A stretch of 64,000 nucleotides of DNA from Nymphaea colorata (taxonomy: Eukaryota; Streptophyta; Magnoliopsida; Nymphaeales; Nymphaeaceae). The position numbers and the translations under genes were made by a program. Shown in pieces: positions 25,089 to 37,900 of this stretch. The stretch spans positions 17,397,002 through 17,461,001 of the forward strand of contig NC_045148.1 in assembly GCF_008831285.2 (NCBI RefSeq), written 5' to 3'. Within the stretch, counting starts at the first letter, position 1. Each line of letters starts with the position of its first letter. Under the pieces are notes generated by a model that saw only the letters and a program-made list of their open reading frames with translations, ran no database searches and had not been told where the DNA came from.

Positions 25089-28000
25089 ATGGACGACCCC
25101 AACCCTGCTTTCCCTGGCTCCTCTGCGCACACGCTGCAAATCAAACATGGCAACCCGGCGATCCACGAATCTCCTTCAGGCGGTCAGCATTCAGAGAGCA
25201 ACACGGCAGCCTACTTCCTTTGGCCAGGATCCACCCGCCTGAACGACACAGCCGAGGAGAGAGCCTCCTACTTCTGGGGTCTGCAGAAACAGCTGGATTC
25301 CGATGGGGACGGTGCGTTGCCGCCCGGGCAGCAGGCAACCACCATGCTTGATCTGATGATCATAAGGGCCTTCCACAGCAAGATCTTGAGGCGCTACAGC
25401 CTGGGCACTGCTGTCGGGTTCCGGATGAGGAAAGGTGCTCTTACTGACATTCCGGCCATACTAGTTTTTGTTGCCCGGAAGGTCCACCGGAGATGGTTGC
25501 TGGATTGCCAGGTCTTGCCTACAATACTCGTGGTATCTTTCTTCTGTCAGATCATGTAATTTTTTCTCTTTTATGAATACGCTGATGCGTTTCTTGCTGA
25601 ATGAGCATCATAAGTTTGTTGTTTGCTGTGCATGCTTTTGTTGCTTCTGTTGCCTCATTTCATGGAGTTCCAGTGTGCATGATGGATAGCTTGATCGTGC
25701 TTGTGTACTCGTTCACTGAGTTTCTTTTTCTCTTGGGATAACCGGTGGTCTGATATTGTCAATTTTATGCATTTATGCTGTGCATGATCATAGAACATAT
25801 GATGACAGAGTCCCTCTCGCCACATACGTAAGCGCGCACGCCGCAACCCCCCCCCCCCCCCAACACACATGTCCTTGTGTCTGTGTGTTACCAATGTGCT
25901 GATATTTCGGAAACATCATGGTTTTCATCTCTTCGATTTTGGTGAATACGTATTACTGTATTTTGGAAGTAATGGTTTACGAGATTGTTACAACATTCCT
26001 GAATGAAATTTTACTTTGTATAAAAGATATTTTGTGTCTGTATTACCAATTTGCTGATATTTCGGGAATATCACCATATCCATTTTTTTTTCTTCAAAAA
26101 AGAGTAAATGCATGCCACTTTGTTTTCGAAGTATTGGTGATAAATATCACAAGCCACACACTTTTAATTTTTTTTTTATATACTTAAGTACATATTTTTA
26201 TTTGTTTTTCCTATTATTTTTTGAAAACATTGATCCTTTCTTTAATATTTGATAAGAAAAATTACCAAAAATAGATTCTTTATTGTTTTTAATTTTTCAT
26301 CGTATTGTTTGTCATTGTAAGGCTTCGAAGGTTTCCTTTGCTTTATAGGAAACTCATCAGAGAAGTTTTCACCTAGAAATTGTGGGATCGGTGGCTGCTG
26401 CTTGTGTGTGTGTGTGTAACTGTTTGTGTGAAACAAGTGTTATAGTCAACCAGCTGTATTTCTTAGAACACCATTGGGCATTTATACTTGAAGGTCAGTA
26501 AGTCAACCGCGCTTTTCTTTGTGGCGTACATTTTTGAAAATGTTATTTCCCTTTATCCCCCTGAATCCCTTGAAAAGAAAAGCTCACTCATGCAGAAGCT
26601 ATTCATAAATTCCCAAAGACGCTATTGTTTGTAATAGTGCTTTGTTAACTTCAATCAATAAAAAACAACTTATCTTAAATGTGAAAAGTTGCAGATGTTT
26701 GTCTGTTAGGAGACCCAGGTAGAATTCTAGGCACTGCTTGTGCAGGGTCATATATCACTATTCTTGATCCAGGATAATCTCTGTTTTGCTTGCTGGAATT
26801 TGCTCCAGCTGAAAGGTAATTAAATCATGTAGTTAAATGTTTTTACACAGGGTCGATTGTCAGATTAATTTTACCAACAATTAATACATTTGCATTTTTG
26901 TTGTCTAGGGTCCAGGCGGTATTTGGTGTGATGTGGATGTTGTGGAGTTCTCATATTATACTTCACTAGTTGCAACACCAAAAGAACAAGTTTACACTGA
27001 GCTAGTGGAGGGTCTAAGAGGAAGTGACCCGTGTATTGGTCCAGGATCCCAGGTTTAACTCTCTGCATTTCTTGTGCTGCAACTGATCCTAATTATTTTC
27101 AGCTCTTAACTTCTTACATGGTGCTACAAACGTTCCAATTTGCTTTTGATGTTGCTATGTGGCATTTTCACTCTTAAATCCAGTAGTATCTTCCTGTTTT
27201 CTTATTTCTGTACAAATTATTTCTAGTTTCACTTGGCAGTGAGCATTAACAGGTGATTTCCATCATTACCTTTACCAGAAAAGATTATTGGCCTCAGCAT
27301 GAGGAGTGAGGAATTATATTTTTAGTTGGCATTAAATTTGTAATTCGTGTGGTTTTCATTCCTGCCTTTATATAAATTAAAGGGAAAATATTTTGTTTTC
27401 TTCTTTTGCCATTGTCCTTTCTGCTTCATCATCAGGTTTCTAGCCAAGAAACATATGGGACGCTTGGAACCATTGTAAGAAGCCGTACTGGTTCTCATCA
27501 AGTTGGTTTCCTGACAAACCGTCATGTTGCTGTCGACTTGGATTATCCGAATCAGAAAATGTTTCATCCTTTACCTCCTAACCTTGGACCAGGTGTCTAC
27601 CTAGGTGCAGTGGAGAGAGCGACTTCATTTATTACAGATGAGCTATGGTATGGGATCTTTGCTAGCAGTAATCCAGGTCAGTTTTTGAATTTCCAATCTA
27701 ATGCTCCAGAAAGGAGAATGCATAGGACATGTTTATATATGTTTCCCTTGTGCAAGTGAGGCCTACATGTTACAATTACACTGTTAATATTTGCATGATA
27801 TGGTTGCATTCATATGCCAAGGCTAACTGATTTCATGCTTGCTGATCTTAGAGCTGTTTTACTGGTTCTGATTTGAACATTTAACTTTTCGGAATAGTAT
27901 GTCAGTAATATATTCATAGTTTGGCAATTCTCATTGTTTCACTAGATGATGTTGCACATTACAAGTTTATGTCTTCCTCATGAATGATTAAATGATTTAG

Positions 28001-31000
28001 TGCCACTGCTCTTACATATGCTTGTTTACCTGTTTTTGGTATTTGCAGAAACATTTGTACGAGCTGATGGGGCTTTTGTCCCATTTTCGGATAGCTTTGA
28101 TATGTCAAAAGTCACCACTAAAGTTAAAGGAGTTGGAGAGATGGGAGAGGTCATGCGAGTTGATTTGCAAGCACCTGTCGGGAGTCTCATCGGCAAACGC
28201 GTTGTGAAAGTTGGAAGGAGTTCTGGTCTAACTAAGGGCACCATCCTTGCATACGCACTGGAATATAATGATGAGAAGGGGATTTGTTTCTTCACTGATT
28301 TTCTTGTTGTTGGAGAAAATAGGCAGACATTTGATCTTGAAGGTGACAGTGGTAGTCTCATACTTGTTGTTGGTGATGACATAGAAAAGCCCAGGCCCAT
28401 TGGCATCATATGGGGTGGCACTGCAAATCGAGGACGTCTCAAGCTTAAGGATGGATTGGGTCCTGAGAACTGGACCAGTGCCGTGGACCTTGGACGCCTT
28501 CTTGATCTACTTCAGCTTGATTTGGTCACTACAGATGTCAGTCTTCAAGGTTCAAAGATCTTCCAACTTTTGCCCTTATTGGTTTATATTTTATCAAATA
28601 TGGCATTGGAGCAGAATGGCAAACCATATAAGGTTTCAAGGGAAAAAATGCAGTACTAGCATTGTTTTTGTGAAACAAGTATGCCTTTGGCTTTACATGG
28701 ATCCTTTTTATCATTGTTATTATTTACATCACTGATGTAGAAACCTGGACCGATAACATTCTGCAGTAACTTGACTGGATGGTACACTGTTGCCTTTCTC
28801 TAGTACGTGCACATGTTCAGCAATTTGCTGATATTCCTGTTTGACTTTACTATAAAGCATCAATGGCTTCTGAAGGTGGAGGTGGCATTTAAAGAAGACT
28901 TTAAAGGGTCAATTGCCTTCTGCATAGTTATGTTGCAGTTTATTCCATGTCTAGGTTGGATAGGTACAAGTTTAGCCTTTACTATTCATATATCATGTAA
29001 ACTATGTCACACAGGTGCTGGTGCAGCAGCAAATCTTGGAGTGCTGTTAGCATATACATAAAAAAAAATCCACATACAATTCATAGCAAACAGATTAAAA
29101 TAAAAACATGTTATAAGACACTAAGTCTACAAACTAGATTATTAATTATATAACAAAAGCAACCAGGTTAAAATAAATTAGTATATATAAAGTAATTTAT
29201 ATGATAAAAGTAAAATAGATTATATATGTCAGCTAAAACAGGTTCACAGCAAACAGATTAAAGTAAAACAAAAAACGAATCACATGAGCAGGGATGTTCA
29301 AGAGTCGAACTGGGCCATTTGGCTCGAGCTAATGAAATCTTGAACTATTTCAGCTTGAGCTTCGTCGAGCCATATATTAAAAAAGATTTTTTCACAAGTG
29401 GGGGAGAAGGGGACTTGAACATTGAACTTGTTTTTTGCAAGTCCCATGGAAGCCTATTGGGATAACTTCTTTTTCATGACAGAAAGGTGAAACATAATTT
29501 ACATATTTTCTTCCCAGTCTGCACGAGCTTAGATGAGTTTACTCGAGCCGAGTTTGTCTAGCTCGAGTTCTGCTCATTTATTTGCATGAGTTGAGCTCTT
29601 CACTCGAGTTCAACTTGTTTATTAAATGAGTTGAGCTTAGCAGTTCGAGTCAAGCCCGAGTTGTCTCGACTCATTGAACATATTTACACATGCACTATGA
29701 CATCTTAGACTTATAAACCAGATTATCTAATAAAAATAAAATAGATAAAAACAGATTATAGAAGAATTCAGTAGAACTGATCATATAGCAAGCAGAATGT
29801 ATAAAATAGGTTAAAATAAATAAAGCCGATGAAATGGAGATAAAGCCCTCTTGCCGTTGATCGGAGGGAGATGCCGGAAAGAAAACCTTAAAACTTTGCT
29901 GCTGGTGCTGGTTAGAGCTGGAAGAGGTGAGACAGGGAAACAACATTTTAGAAGAAAATTCAATGGAAGGATGATTTCAGCTTTTTATAGAGTTTGACAG
30001 CCCCCAGCTCTTTGTTGACCCAAGTCAGGTGTCTTGGATGAAAATAGGTCAGTCTGCTGAGCTGCACCCTACTTGTCTTGACCAAGCTGAGTGGGCACAC
30101 CCAGGCTGCACCATGCCATTTTCGGTGCATCGTGTTACTTAGCATGTGAAGTTATCTAGTTTGGCTTCTAATGTTATCTAAAAACCCTACACTAGTCATG
30201 TTTCCTAATAGCTGGTTGTGTAATTGGACAGTGTACTTGATAAACTTGAGGAAGATTTCCCAGATACAATTTCATCTATTGTTTTGTAAATGTCTACTTG
30301 GACCAACGTGGTTCTGAGGAGATGTTCATGGATTGGTACCTTGACCAATGTTTTCAATTTTTCATTGGCTTCGCATGTTTCCCATAATAACTGTATAAAT
30401 TTGGATGCAAATCGTGGAAGACTCTATTCTGAATGTTCCATGCCAAAGTTTTCCATGTCAGTTGGATTGCAGGTGTAACATTGCTTGATTGTTCAGTCCA
30501 TGTGGTTAATTTACTTTTGCGCCATTGCCACATGCTTCAGTTGTTATCAGGTTTACCTGATAACCCTACTAAAAGTTAAGTTGTTCTTTTAGCCTCGTTT
30601 TTGTTGGGTATGGTCGTTCATGGGCAAGATATACTGGTTTGACCTAAGGGGTTTACCAATAAACTATGGCTACCTAGATTGGAATGGCTCTTTCTAGGCA
30701 ATAGGTACTGATTTACACTATCCATGTCAAACAGTTTAACATTATTTGGATTCTTATGGCTGCACGGTGCAGAAACCCAACCAGTACCCACTGTTTATAA
30801 CTTTATATTGCTTCCAAATGATACTTGGTTTGGTTTGTTTATACCGTAAAACCATTCTGACCCATATAATACTTTTATGTTACTATATGCTATGGCTGAA
30901 TGATGTTAAGCTATTATATGTCTTCCATTTTCTATGCGATATTTCTTTCCTTTTCAAATTTTTTCTTTTTAATTGAGATGAATCCTCTGTATGGTCCGGA

Positions 31001-32654
31001 ATGATGTTTCTAACAGGTACTGTATAATAATCCCTATTTTCTTCTTTCTCATTTATGACCATCCATCTGACATAAGTTCTTCAAAGTGCTCGGTGTCAGT
31101 AGGCAGTACTTGTCAATGGCTGCATGCTTGTGTAGTACCATTCCAGTATATACATATATTGTTCCACACTTACGTGCAAAACAAGCTCATTGTGCTCATG
31201 CATGGAGAGTGCTCATGTTGTCTGGTTACTTGCATGTTTTCTCTGTGTTAATTGCTCTCTTTCTTTATCTAATCAAAGGGTTTTAGAACACTGGGTGAGC
31301 AACTAAGTTTCTCAACCCTGTTGCAGTTCTTGACTTCCTCTCTGATATATAGAAAAGCTTTTTCACAATGCTATTCTCTCATCAAGGAAAACAGTCCACA
31401 CACAAGAAACTGGTGTCTGGTCTAATAAGATTCAACAAAAACTCGGGTATAGGATGATGAATGCTCCTAAGGGCGAGGATAGACACAATGAAGGGAGAAT
31501 TGAACTCTAGTCCTTCTTCAACTTGAAGGTTCTAAGTTAACCCAGCTAGCCAGATCACGGTGCTTTTATTGTTATATGGTTTTTGCGATTTTTCTCTTAT
31601 GCAGACTCCTATATTTACTTCATATAGACTATAGTTTTTCATACTGCAAGCTCTGAGCTGTTAATTTTGAAAGATCCTGCTTTGAGTAAAGCAACTGTGT
31701 GGAAACTATAGTATTTGCTTTTTGTGTGTAATGAAGAAACAGAATGCAAATACTGTTTGCTGATATAGATCTTTGGCCTCTTGGCTTTATCTTGGCAAGG
31801 CAAGAACTCCCACTAATATAGGTTTTTTGATAAATATTGTGAAGCCTTGATGAGTAAAAGCACTTCCAGGCAAAACATAAGGAAAGCAGAAAATAACTAA
31901 GTCATAATAAATAGAAATTGGCTAAAAATACTGATAAAAGCATAACAGACATCTAAAATGTAGAAAATAAATAAACAAATGGTAAGTACTTGAAATGTAA
32001 AAGTATGAAGCCCGTGGCATTTTCCATTTGATGTTTTGGGAACATCAGTGATCTGTAACTATGGTTGCAAGATAGTGCTTAAAATATGCATTCTAGTTTG
32101 GATAGAAGTCTCTGTGATTTTGTCAATTATATTATTTTCCATGATTGCCAGAACACTAGATTTTTACATTTCTGCTCATTCTTCATGCAGCGGCTTTTGA
32201 TAATGACACTTGTCTTGAACCAGAAGGCGTTGAAGAAAAACCAGAGTGCATATCAAATGCGGCTTCTGAACCAACTGTGGAGGAGCTACCTCCTAAAGGT
32301 TCTACATCTCCAATTACATCACTTACCGTGAAGTCCAAGTTTGATGGTTGTCAAACTCTTCACTTTGAGGATATGTCCAGCTATGGATCTCGTTTGGCAC
32401 CACAGAGCAGTGGGATTGACATGGATGTGATGTTTCGGCAAAATGATTTCGTCACTAGGCTGGCAGAGCCATCAACTAGTGTAGAGCATCAGTTCATGCA
32501 GGATTTCCATGTGTCCTTGGGGCACCCTAATCTTAACAGGAACCAGTTTCCTGAAAACTTATCTGGGCTAAGAGATAGTAAAGATGGTTCAAATGATGAT
32601 ATCTCCATTGGTTTGCAACTAGGTGACGACACAAAGAGAAGGCGAACAGCATAA
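25089..32654 (+). CDS. NAL1: NARROW LEAF1-like protein (trypsin-like serine protease fold), five exons
   Basis: Plus-strand exons: 25089-25532, 26909-27052, 27436-27676, 28049-28549 and 32191-32654. All joins are GT-AG and in frame, giving 597 aa; rice NAL1 is 582 aa. NAL1-type proteins are plant-specific and control leaf width, vein patterning and plant architecture; rice NAL1 has been described as a serine protease. Conserved blocks include AAYFLWP near residue 40, LDLMIIRAFHSKILRR, DIPAILVFVARKVH and GGTANRGRLKL. The triad is intact: His226 (TNRHVAVDLD), Asp283 (VRADGAF) and Ser377 (EGDSGSL). The spacing is identical to rice His234, Asp291 and Ser385 with an offset of 8. Residue 225, at the site of the known rice His/Arg 233 polymorphism, is Arg. 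The C-terminus is low in complexity and ends in basic KRRRTA. The start ATG (GCCCATGG) has an in-frame stop upstream. The last intron is 3.6 kb and carries a transposon relic. Confidence 0.93.
25847..25861. repeat. Poly(C) tract in intron 1 of the NAL1-like gene
   Basis: Fifteen consecutive C residues, followed by a short CA-rich stretch. A similar C run lies at about 53103-53114. Confidence 0.9.
29289..29686. mobile_element. Diverged hAT-like non-autonomous element in the last NAL1-like intron
   Basis: The left end reads CAGGGATGTTCAAGAG and the right end TTGAACATATTTA, a weak inverted repeat. Flanking octamers CACATGAG and CACATGCA agree at 6 of 8 positions, suggesting a decayed 8-bp target duplication. 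The interior is rich in CTCGAG/GAGCTCGAG words, as in the better preserved element at 45265-45702. It has no coding capacity. Relationship to that element is inferred from composition and end structure. Confidence 0.5.
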
Positions 32655-34111
32655 TTATCTGGTTATTAGTATTTACCAACATATCACGTTCAGCCTGTTT
32701 TCATGGTTGAGGTGGTTGCTCGATGAACTCTGATGCAACGGAACTGGAGTTGAATCTTGTAGGCCACCTGAATTCCAGATAATTTTCTGAGCACAGATTG
32801 TGTACTGAATTGCCATTCATGGCTTAAAAGATTTATGCGCTGGTTGGCAAATTTTGTCTGCTTATCTTGGGTCCTTTCAGTCGAACTTGACAACAGAGGC
32901 CTATCAACAGAATTCTTACATTTAGTTCTGTTGGATTGTACTAATTTATAGTACAAGATTGATTATTGTCAATCCATGCGCTTCTCTCTCTCTTACTATA
33001 TAAACATTTTGTATTCACTGCAATCACAGCGGGATATCTTTGTTGTACTTCCGACATTTTCCTGTCTTGGTCTGTCATTATTTTCTTAGTCCATTCGCTG
33101 TGGCTGCCTACCATTAAAAAGAAATTATTCTCGAAAAACTACAGGAATACGATGCTTATGCATCTCTTGCGAATCCTTCCCACGCATGGCCCAATCGCGG
33201 GGCATGAAGCCTTCTCTAAAAAGCTCACCATCCGAGTAAATGAAATACCGCAAGTCACCCTTTGATATTCCTTTTCTGCTAAGGTTTTCTTTTCAGGATT
33301 ACAACCATACAAATGTTATTTGCGCGATCGATTGTAGCGGGAACAACTTCTAAATTACTCAATTTACAGCACACGTGTAGATTCTTCAGAAAATGCTTGT
33401 AATTTTTTTTCGAAGAGATATTATATCATTATCCAATAGCTATAAATGGTCATGTCTTGTCATGAAAAACCTGTCACCGCTTAGCTGGTTTGAGCAAACG
33501 GGCCATGCTGATCGGAAGAGGCTCAGTTTTCATCTTCTGTTTGTACAGCTTCTCCCATCTAACGTATCCGGATAATATAAAGTTCTTGCTGCTGGGACGC
33601 TGATCCAGGAATACAAAATTCACGGCCAGCACATGATAACGTGAGCTATCTATCATGCAAGCACTTTGGGTATTGGGACGCAAAAAATGGCACGCTTATC
33701 AACACGTCCAAAAAATATTACTACTTTTCAGGTGTGTGAGGTCCTAGTCCGAAAGGCGATCATGTTACCTTGCCCAAAGGTGGTAGATTTTAAAAGATAA
33801 ATTTCATTCCGATCGAGGAATTATTGGCACTAATCTTATGTTGGTCTAATTGGATTTCGGTTGGAAAAACAATAAATAGATCGGCCATTAGATCAGAGTT
33901 CTGGTGCAGAAATCACAGTTGAAATGAAAACCGTGCACATTAGAACTTGGTTGCGTAAAATGTTTTAGTTTATTTGAATTTTAGCCTGAGTTTGGATCAA
34001 TTGAACTTGTCAAAATTTTGTTGGGTACTACACACTGTACACTGTCTGAATCGTAATCAAGTTTCACTCTTGTTAAGTTGCATCAGAGACCAAAAACTTA
34101 AACAAGACCCA
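32655..34111. other. Intergenic region after the NAL1-like gene
   Basis: The first few hundred bases are likely the NAL1-like 3' UTR. I see no gene, RNA or clear repeat in the remainder. Confidence 0.5.
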
Positions 34112-34116
34112 CTAGA

Positions 34117-34684
34117 TGTCACGGGCCGAGTTTCTCGAGCCCACGGGGCGCCGAAGGCGTTTCCCATTATCGGCCATCGGTAAGCCGTGGCCATGAGGCC
34201 ATGTCAGAACGTCGCCATTCCTCCAAGTGCCTATTTACATCCCTGCGAAATCTGGGTGGGGGTAGACTTCCCTTGGAAAGAAGTCCCCAACCGAAGCCAA
34301 TTGACGACTATATGTCATTAAGTAAGGCGGCCGACCATCGCCCTACTCGACGATGAGCATTCACTTGCTCACCCCCGCGTGACTCTACGCGGTTGTGGAA
34401 CGCAGCCCCCTAACCCACGCGCACCCCCTTATGTATCCAAACACTACGCGTGGGGAACCCATTAGATTCCTCAACGACGGACTTGCACTTCCAAAGGGAC
34501 TGTTCACCTTGATGCATTTATACGCCTTGTCGTCGCACCACCACGCTGCACATTCCACGTGCATTGCTTTTTGCTTGACTCGGCTTCCGATTGATCCCAC
34601 ATGCTTCCCGAGCTATGCCTAGGCTGGCCAAGTAGTATATCCATCTACTATCTTGGCCGGGCCAGACACAGTCGGCCGGCAACA
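34117..34684. mobile_element. Solo LTR of a retrotransposon
   Basis: A 568-bp block begins TGTCACGGGCC and ends GGCAACA, so it has the TG...CA ends of an LTR. It is flanked by a perfect 5-bp duplication, CTAGA, at 34112-34116 and 34685-34689. It is clearly more GC-rich than its surroundings. No internal region, primer-binding site or second LTR is present, so it is best read as a solo LTR left by LTR-LTR recombination. The TGTCACGG-type start is common in Ty3/Gypsy LTRs, but the superfamily is only a guess. Confidence 0.8.
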
Positions 34685-34801
34685 CTAGAGACAATAGAGA
34701 TTTTTTTATACTTCATCACCAGTAATTTATTTTATATATTCAAATTTGGATTTGATTAAACCAGGTCTAATTATATGAGAGCTAATAGCGCTGCAACACT
34801 A

Positions 34802-34983
34802 AGGTGGGGTACAAACAGTTAAAATTTAGATAAGTAGATCAAGGTTTATCCTTCAAGGGGGTTAGTGCAATGAAATGTGTGGGGAGTTGTTAGAGGTGGG
34901 GTACAAACAGTTAAAATTTAGATAAATAGATCAAGGTTTATCCTCCTGGGGTTAGTGCAATGAAAGGTGTGGGGATTTGTTAG
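34802..34983. repeat. Tandem duplication of about 92 bp
   Basis: Two consecutive copies, 34802-34893 and 34894-34983, both starting AGGTGGGGTACAAACAG and ending TTTGTTAG or GTTGTTAG. They differ at a handful of bases and by a 2-bp net indel. Neither copy has an obvious ORF. Confidence 0.9.
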
Positions 34984-37900
34984 ACAGCAAGTCCCCATTT
35001 CGAATTTAGAAAGCCTATAAAAGAGGGTATCGATCTGCACGTTGAAGTATAGCAGGGCCGCCACTTTGAGACACCAAAAGCAGTCCTGATACATTGGGAT
35101 AATAGAGAAGGGTGGGGCTTCGACCCTAATAAAATACTCATTTTGCTCACTTAACAAAAATTAAGATTCACATAAAAGTATAGCAAATAAAAAATTGTCA
35201 AACCCCAAATACCCAATGGGTACAAGCAATACATTTCTAGTTGACAAAGCATATACTCCTTATAATTCAATATTTCTACAACTCCACTCATCCTTTTGGC
35301 TAATTAACTTGAAAAAAATACCGTTTTACCATTGAACAAAAAGTGCCATCTATTTTTTGTTTGTGAAATTGCGACTTGCATGTCGACCTAAAACATAATC
35401 GTCACTTAGATGCATTTCAACTCCATTTCGAAAGTGCAATGTCTTATTTCTCAAGTTTCCCACACACACTTCATATTTACAAACACTTCATGACTAATAT
35501 CATAAAGATGCTTGATCCAGAAGCTTCAAAAGTCCACACATTGGACATCGTAATTCTATACTCATCTACGTACGGGCTGTTCTTGAAATGCCTCGATCCT
35601 TGGGCCGAGGCACACTCATCAATACAACATGTGAAGTAAAATATTTATCTTAAGCGTTCATCCCAATCATGAAAGCCTAAATGGTGTCAGAAGAGTATCA
35701 AAGCGGCAAAGATGCAAGCAGATCCAGCCATGAAGCCCACACAGTGACATTTATGCAACCAGAGCTTCCATCTGTAACTTTCCCGATCTGGATCGTACTT
35801 ACAATGGGTGCAGTCGATTAAGATCTGATACCCATGTGGAGGCCTCTAAGGTCCAGACCGAGGCGAGCCCAAGCCCCGCCATTCAACCAGCACAGTCTCT
35901 ACCTTAAGCCAACAAGGCAGTCAGGCCTGGCAGTGCCAGTTCACGGTACTGCTCCCTTCCTTTTCCTTTTCTTTCTTTTTTTTTTCCTTTCTCAATATCT
36001 GAACATCGAGGGGCAGAGTAACAGCTAGCACTGGCCAATTGCGCAAGTGTAACCATGTAGAACGTTGGAATATAATTCCTTTTTTTGTTCTTCTGAATTC
36101 CACAGGCAGTATTATCATAATACTGCTGCCTTTGTATTATATAAATACAAAGAGACAGGACCATTTTACAGGTCCAGTCCAGGAAGTTGAAGACCCTTCC
36201 AAAGCAAGTTGATTAAAAGCCAAATAAAGAGAAGTGCAGATAAGATCTTTATACATAAGATTCCTTAGGATTATGTATTCCACCATCAGCTTTCGTAGCA
36301 GGAGAGATGCATCTCTCTCTGTCTCTCTCCCTAAAAGTGTGCATACCCATGTGTGCTGAACGGGAAAGAAATGGGTTCAACCAGACCGGCCCTGCAGCCT
36401 GCCCAAAAACAGCCAGCAAGATTCAGTGGCTGAGATATAGGGCGACGGACAGCCAGGAGACAGCCATGCTTCTACAGAAGCACTTTTTATTCATATGCCA
36501 CAGTCGTCCATCACAGAATGGAATAGAAAAAGTAGGAGTTTAAGCTTACAGAAATCCATTGCTGACATAATGGCTAAAAGCAACGACAATATGCATGGCG
36601 AATCCGCCTTATTATGTGTTCTTAGGCTTTTTTTCTCCTACCAACCTATTTAACCGGATCCCTAGGAGTATGTCTTTATAAGACCACTTAATTCTTTCAG
36701 CCCATTATGATCATATTGTTAAAACTATGTCATTAAAGACAAGAGCAACAAGCAATGGAAGAAGTACTCCAAAATGAAGAAGCTTTATCGGCCCTGTTAT
36801 TGGTTTGAATGTGCTTAAGGAGAATGGAGAGCAGGTCGCTACTCATTTCACTTTTTGTTATGTCTCTCAGAAGCAAGAGCGCTTCTTAAGTATTGGCAGC
36901 GCAACCTCATCAGTACACTGCGCAATGAAGCGGCGCCCTGATCTCGATTGAACTCAAGATGGGCCTGCCAATGGCCTCTGGACAGTGGCAATCGGTCTTA
37001 TAATCTCCATGAGGATAAACTGAAAAATCGCATGATCAAAAGAAATCTACCACCGAATCCAAGTCTTTGCGTCCAAATAGCCATTACATTCTGCAGCTGC
37101 CTTCCTATAGTAGCTGATTCAGGATCGCATCGCCTGGTGTTTTATCCAATTCTACAAGAGAACAAAAGAATAACTTAAAAAGAAAAGGAACGATCTTGGT
37201 AGTGTTTCACCTTGTTAAACCGCAACGCCCGATTTTTATTTTTACGTCTCACGGTAACACGATACCTGCTCTCATAAGACGTCTTCCTTTCTGTTCAAGA
37301 TCTATGGTACACGATCTTGCCGTTGGCGGCGGTACAGATACAGAAGTGTTGGTTGATGTTTACATTTCCGACTACATAGAAGTGATAAAAACAAAAGAAA
37401 AGACCCCATACATCACTTGTTCCTCCTGGCCCGCTTTGAATGAGCAGTCGCTCTCGTTCCCCATCCTTACCTAGAAGGAGAAATAAAGACTTTTGCTTCC
37501 AATCTCAGAAACTTCCCGGATTGGTGTTCACACCAGAGGTGGCTAGAATGGCCCTATTTTCTCAGCTTGGTCCCGCCCACAATTAAATAAGGGGAAAAAA
37601 CACACACCTCTGAGAATAGGAAGGGCAGTGATGGAAAGAGAGCACTCCCTGTTCTGGAGAAGCACATAGAGTGCTACAGGCAGCCACCAAGAAACATAAA
37701 CCAGACTTGGAGATGGTGCTCCAGATGAACGACCAATCAACTGCTTGTGCATCCATTCCCGTCTACTTTTCTCTAGCCCACTCAAGTTAGTTCGTGTATT
37801 TTATTCCAGGGTCCATGGACGTCCAGTTCAGGGAAATAAAGATGCATATTGCGAAGTTTCTGTCCGCTAAAGATGTAAGATTATTAGAAAGATACATGCT

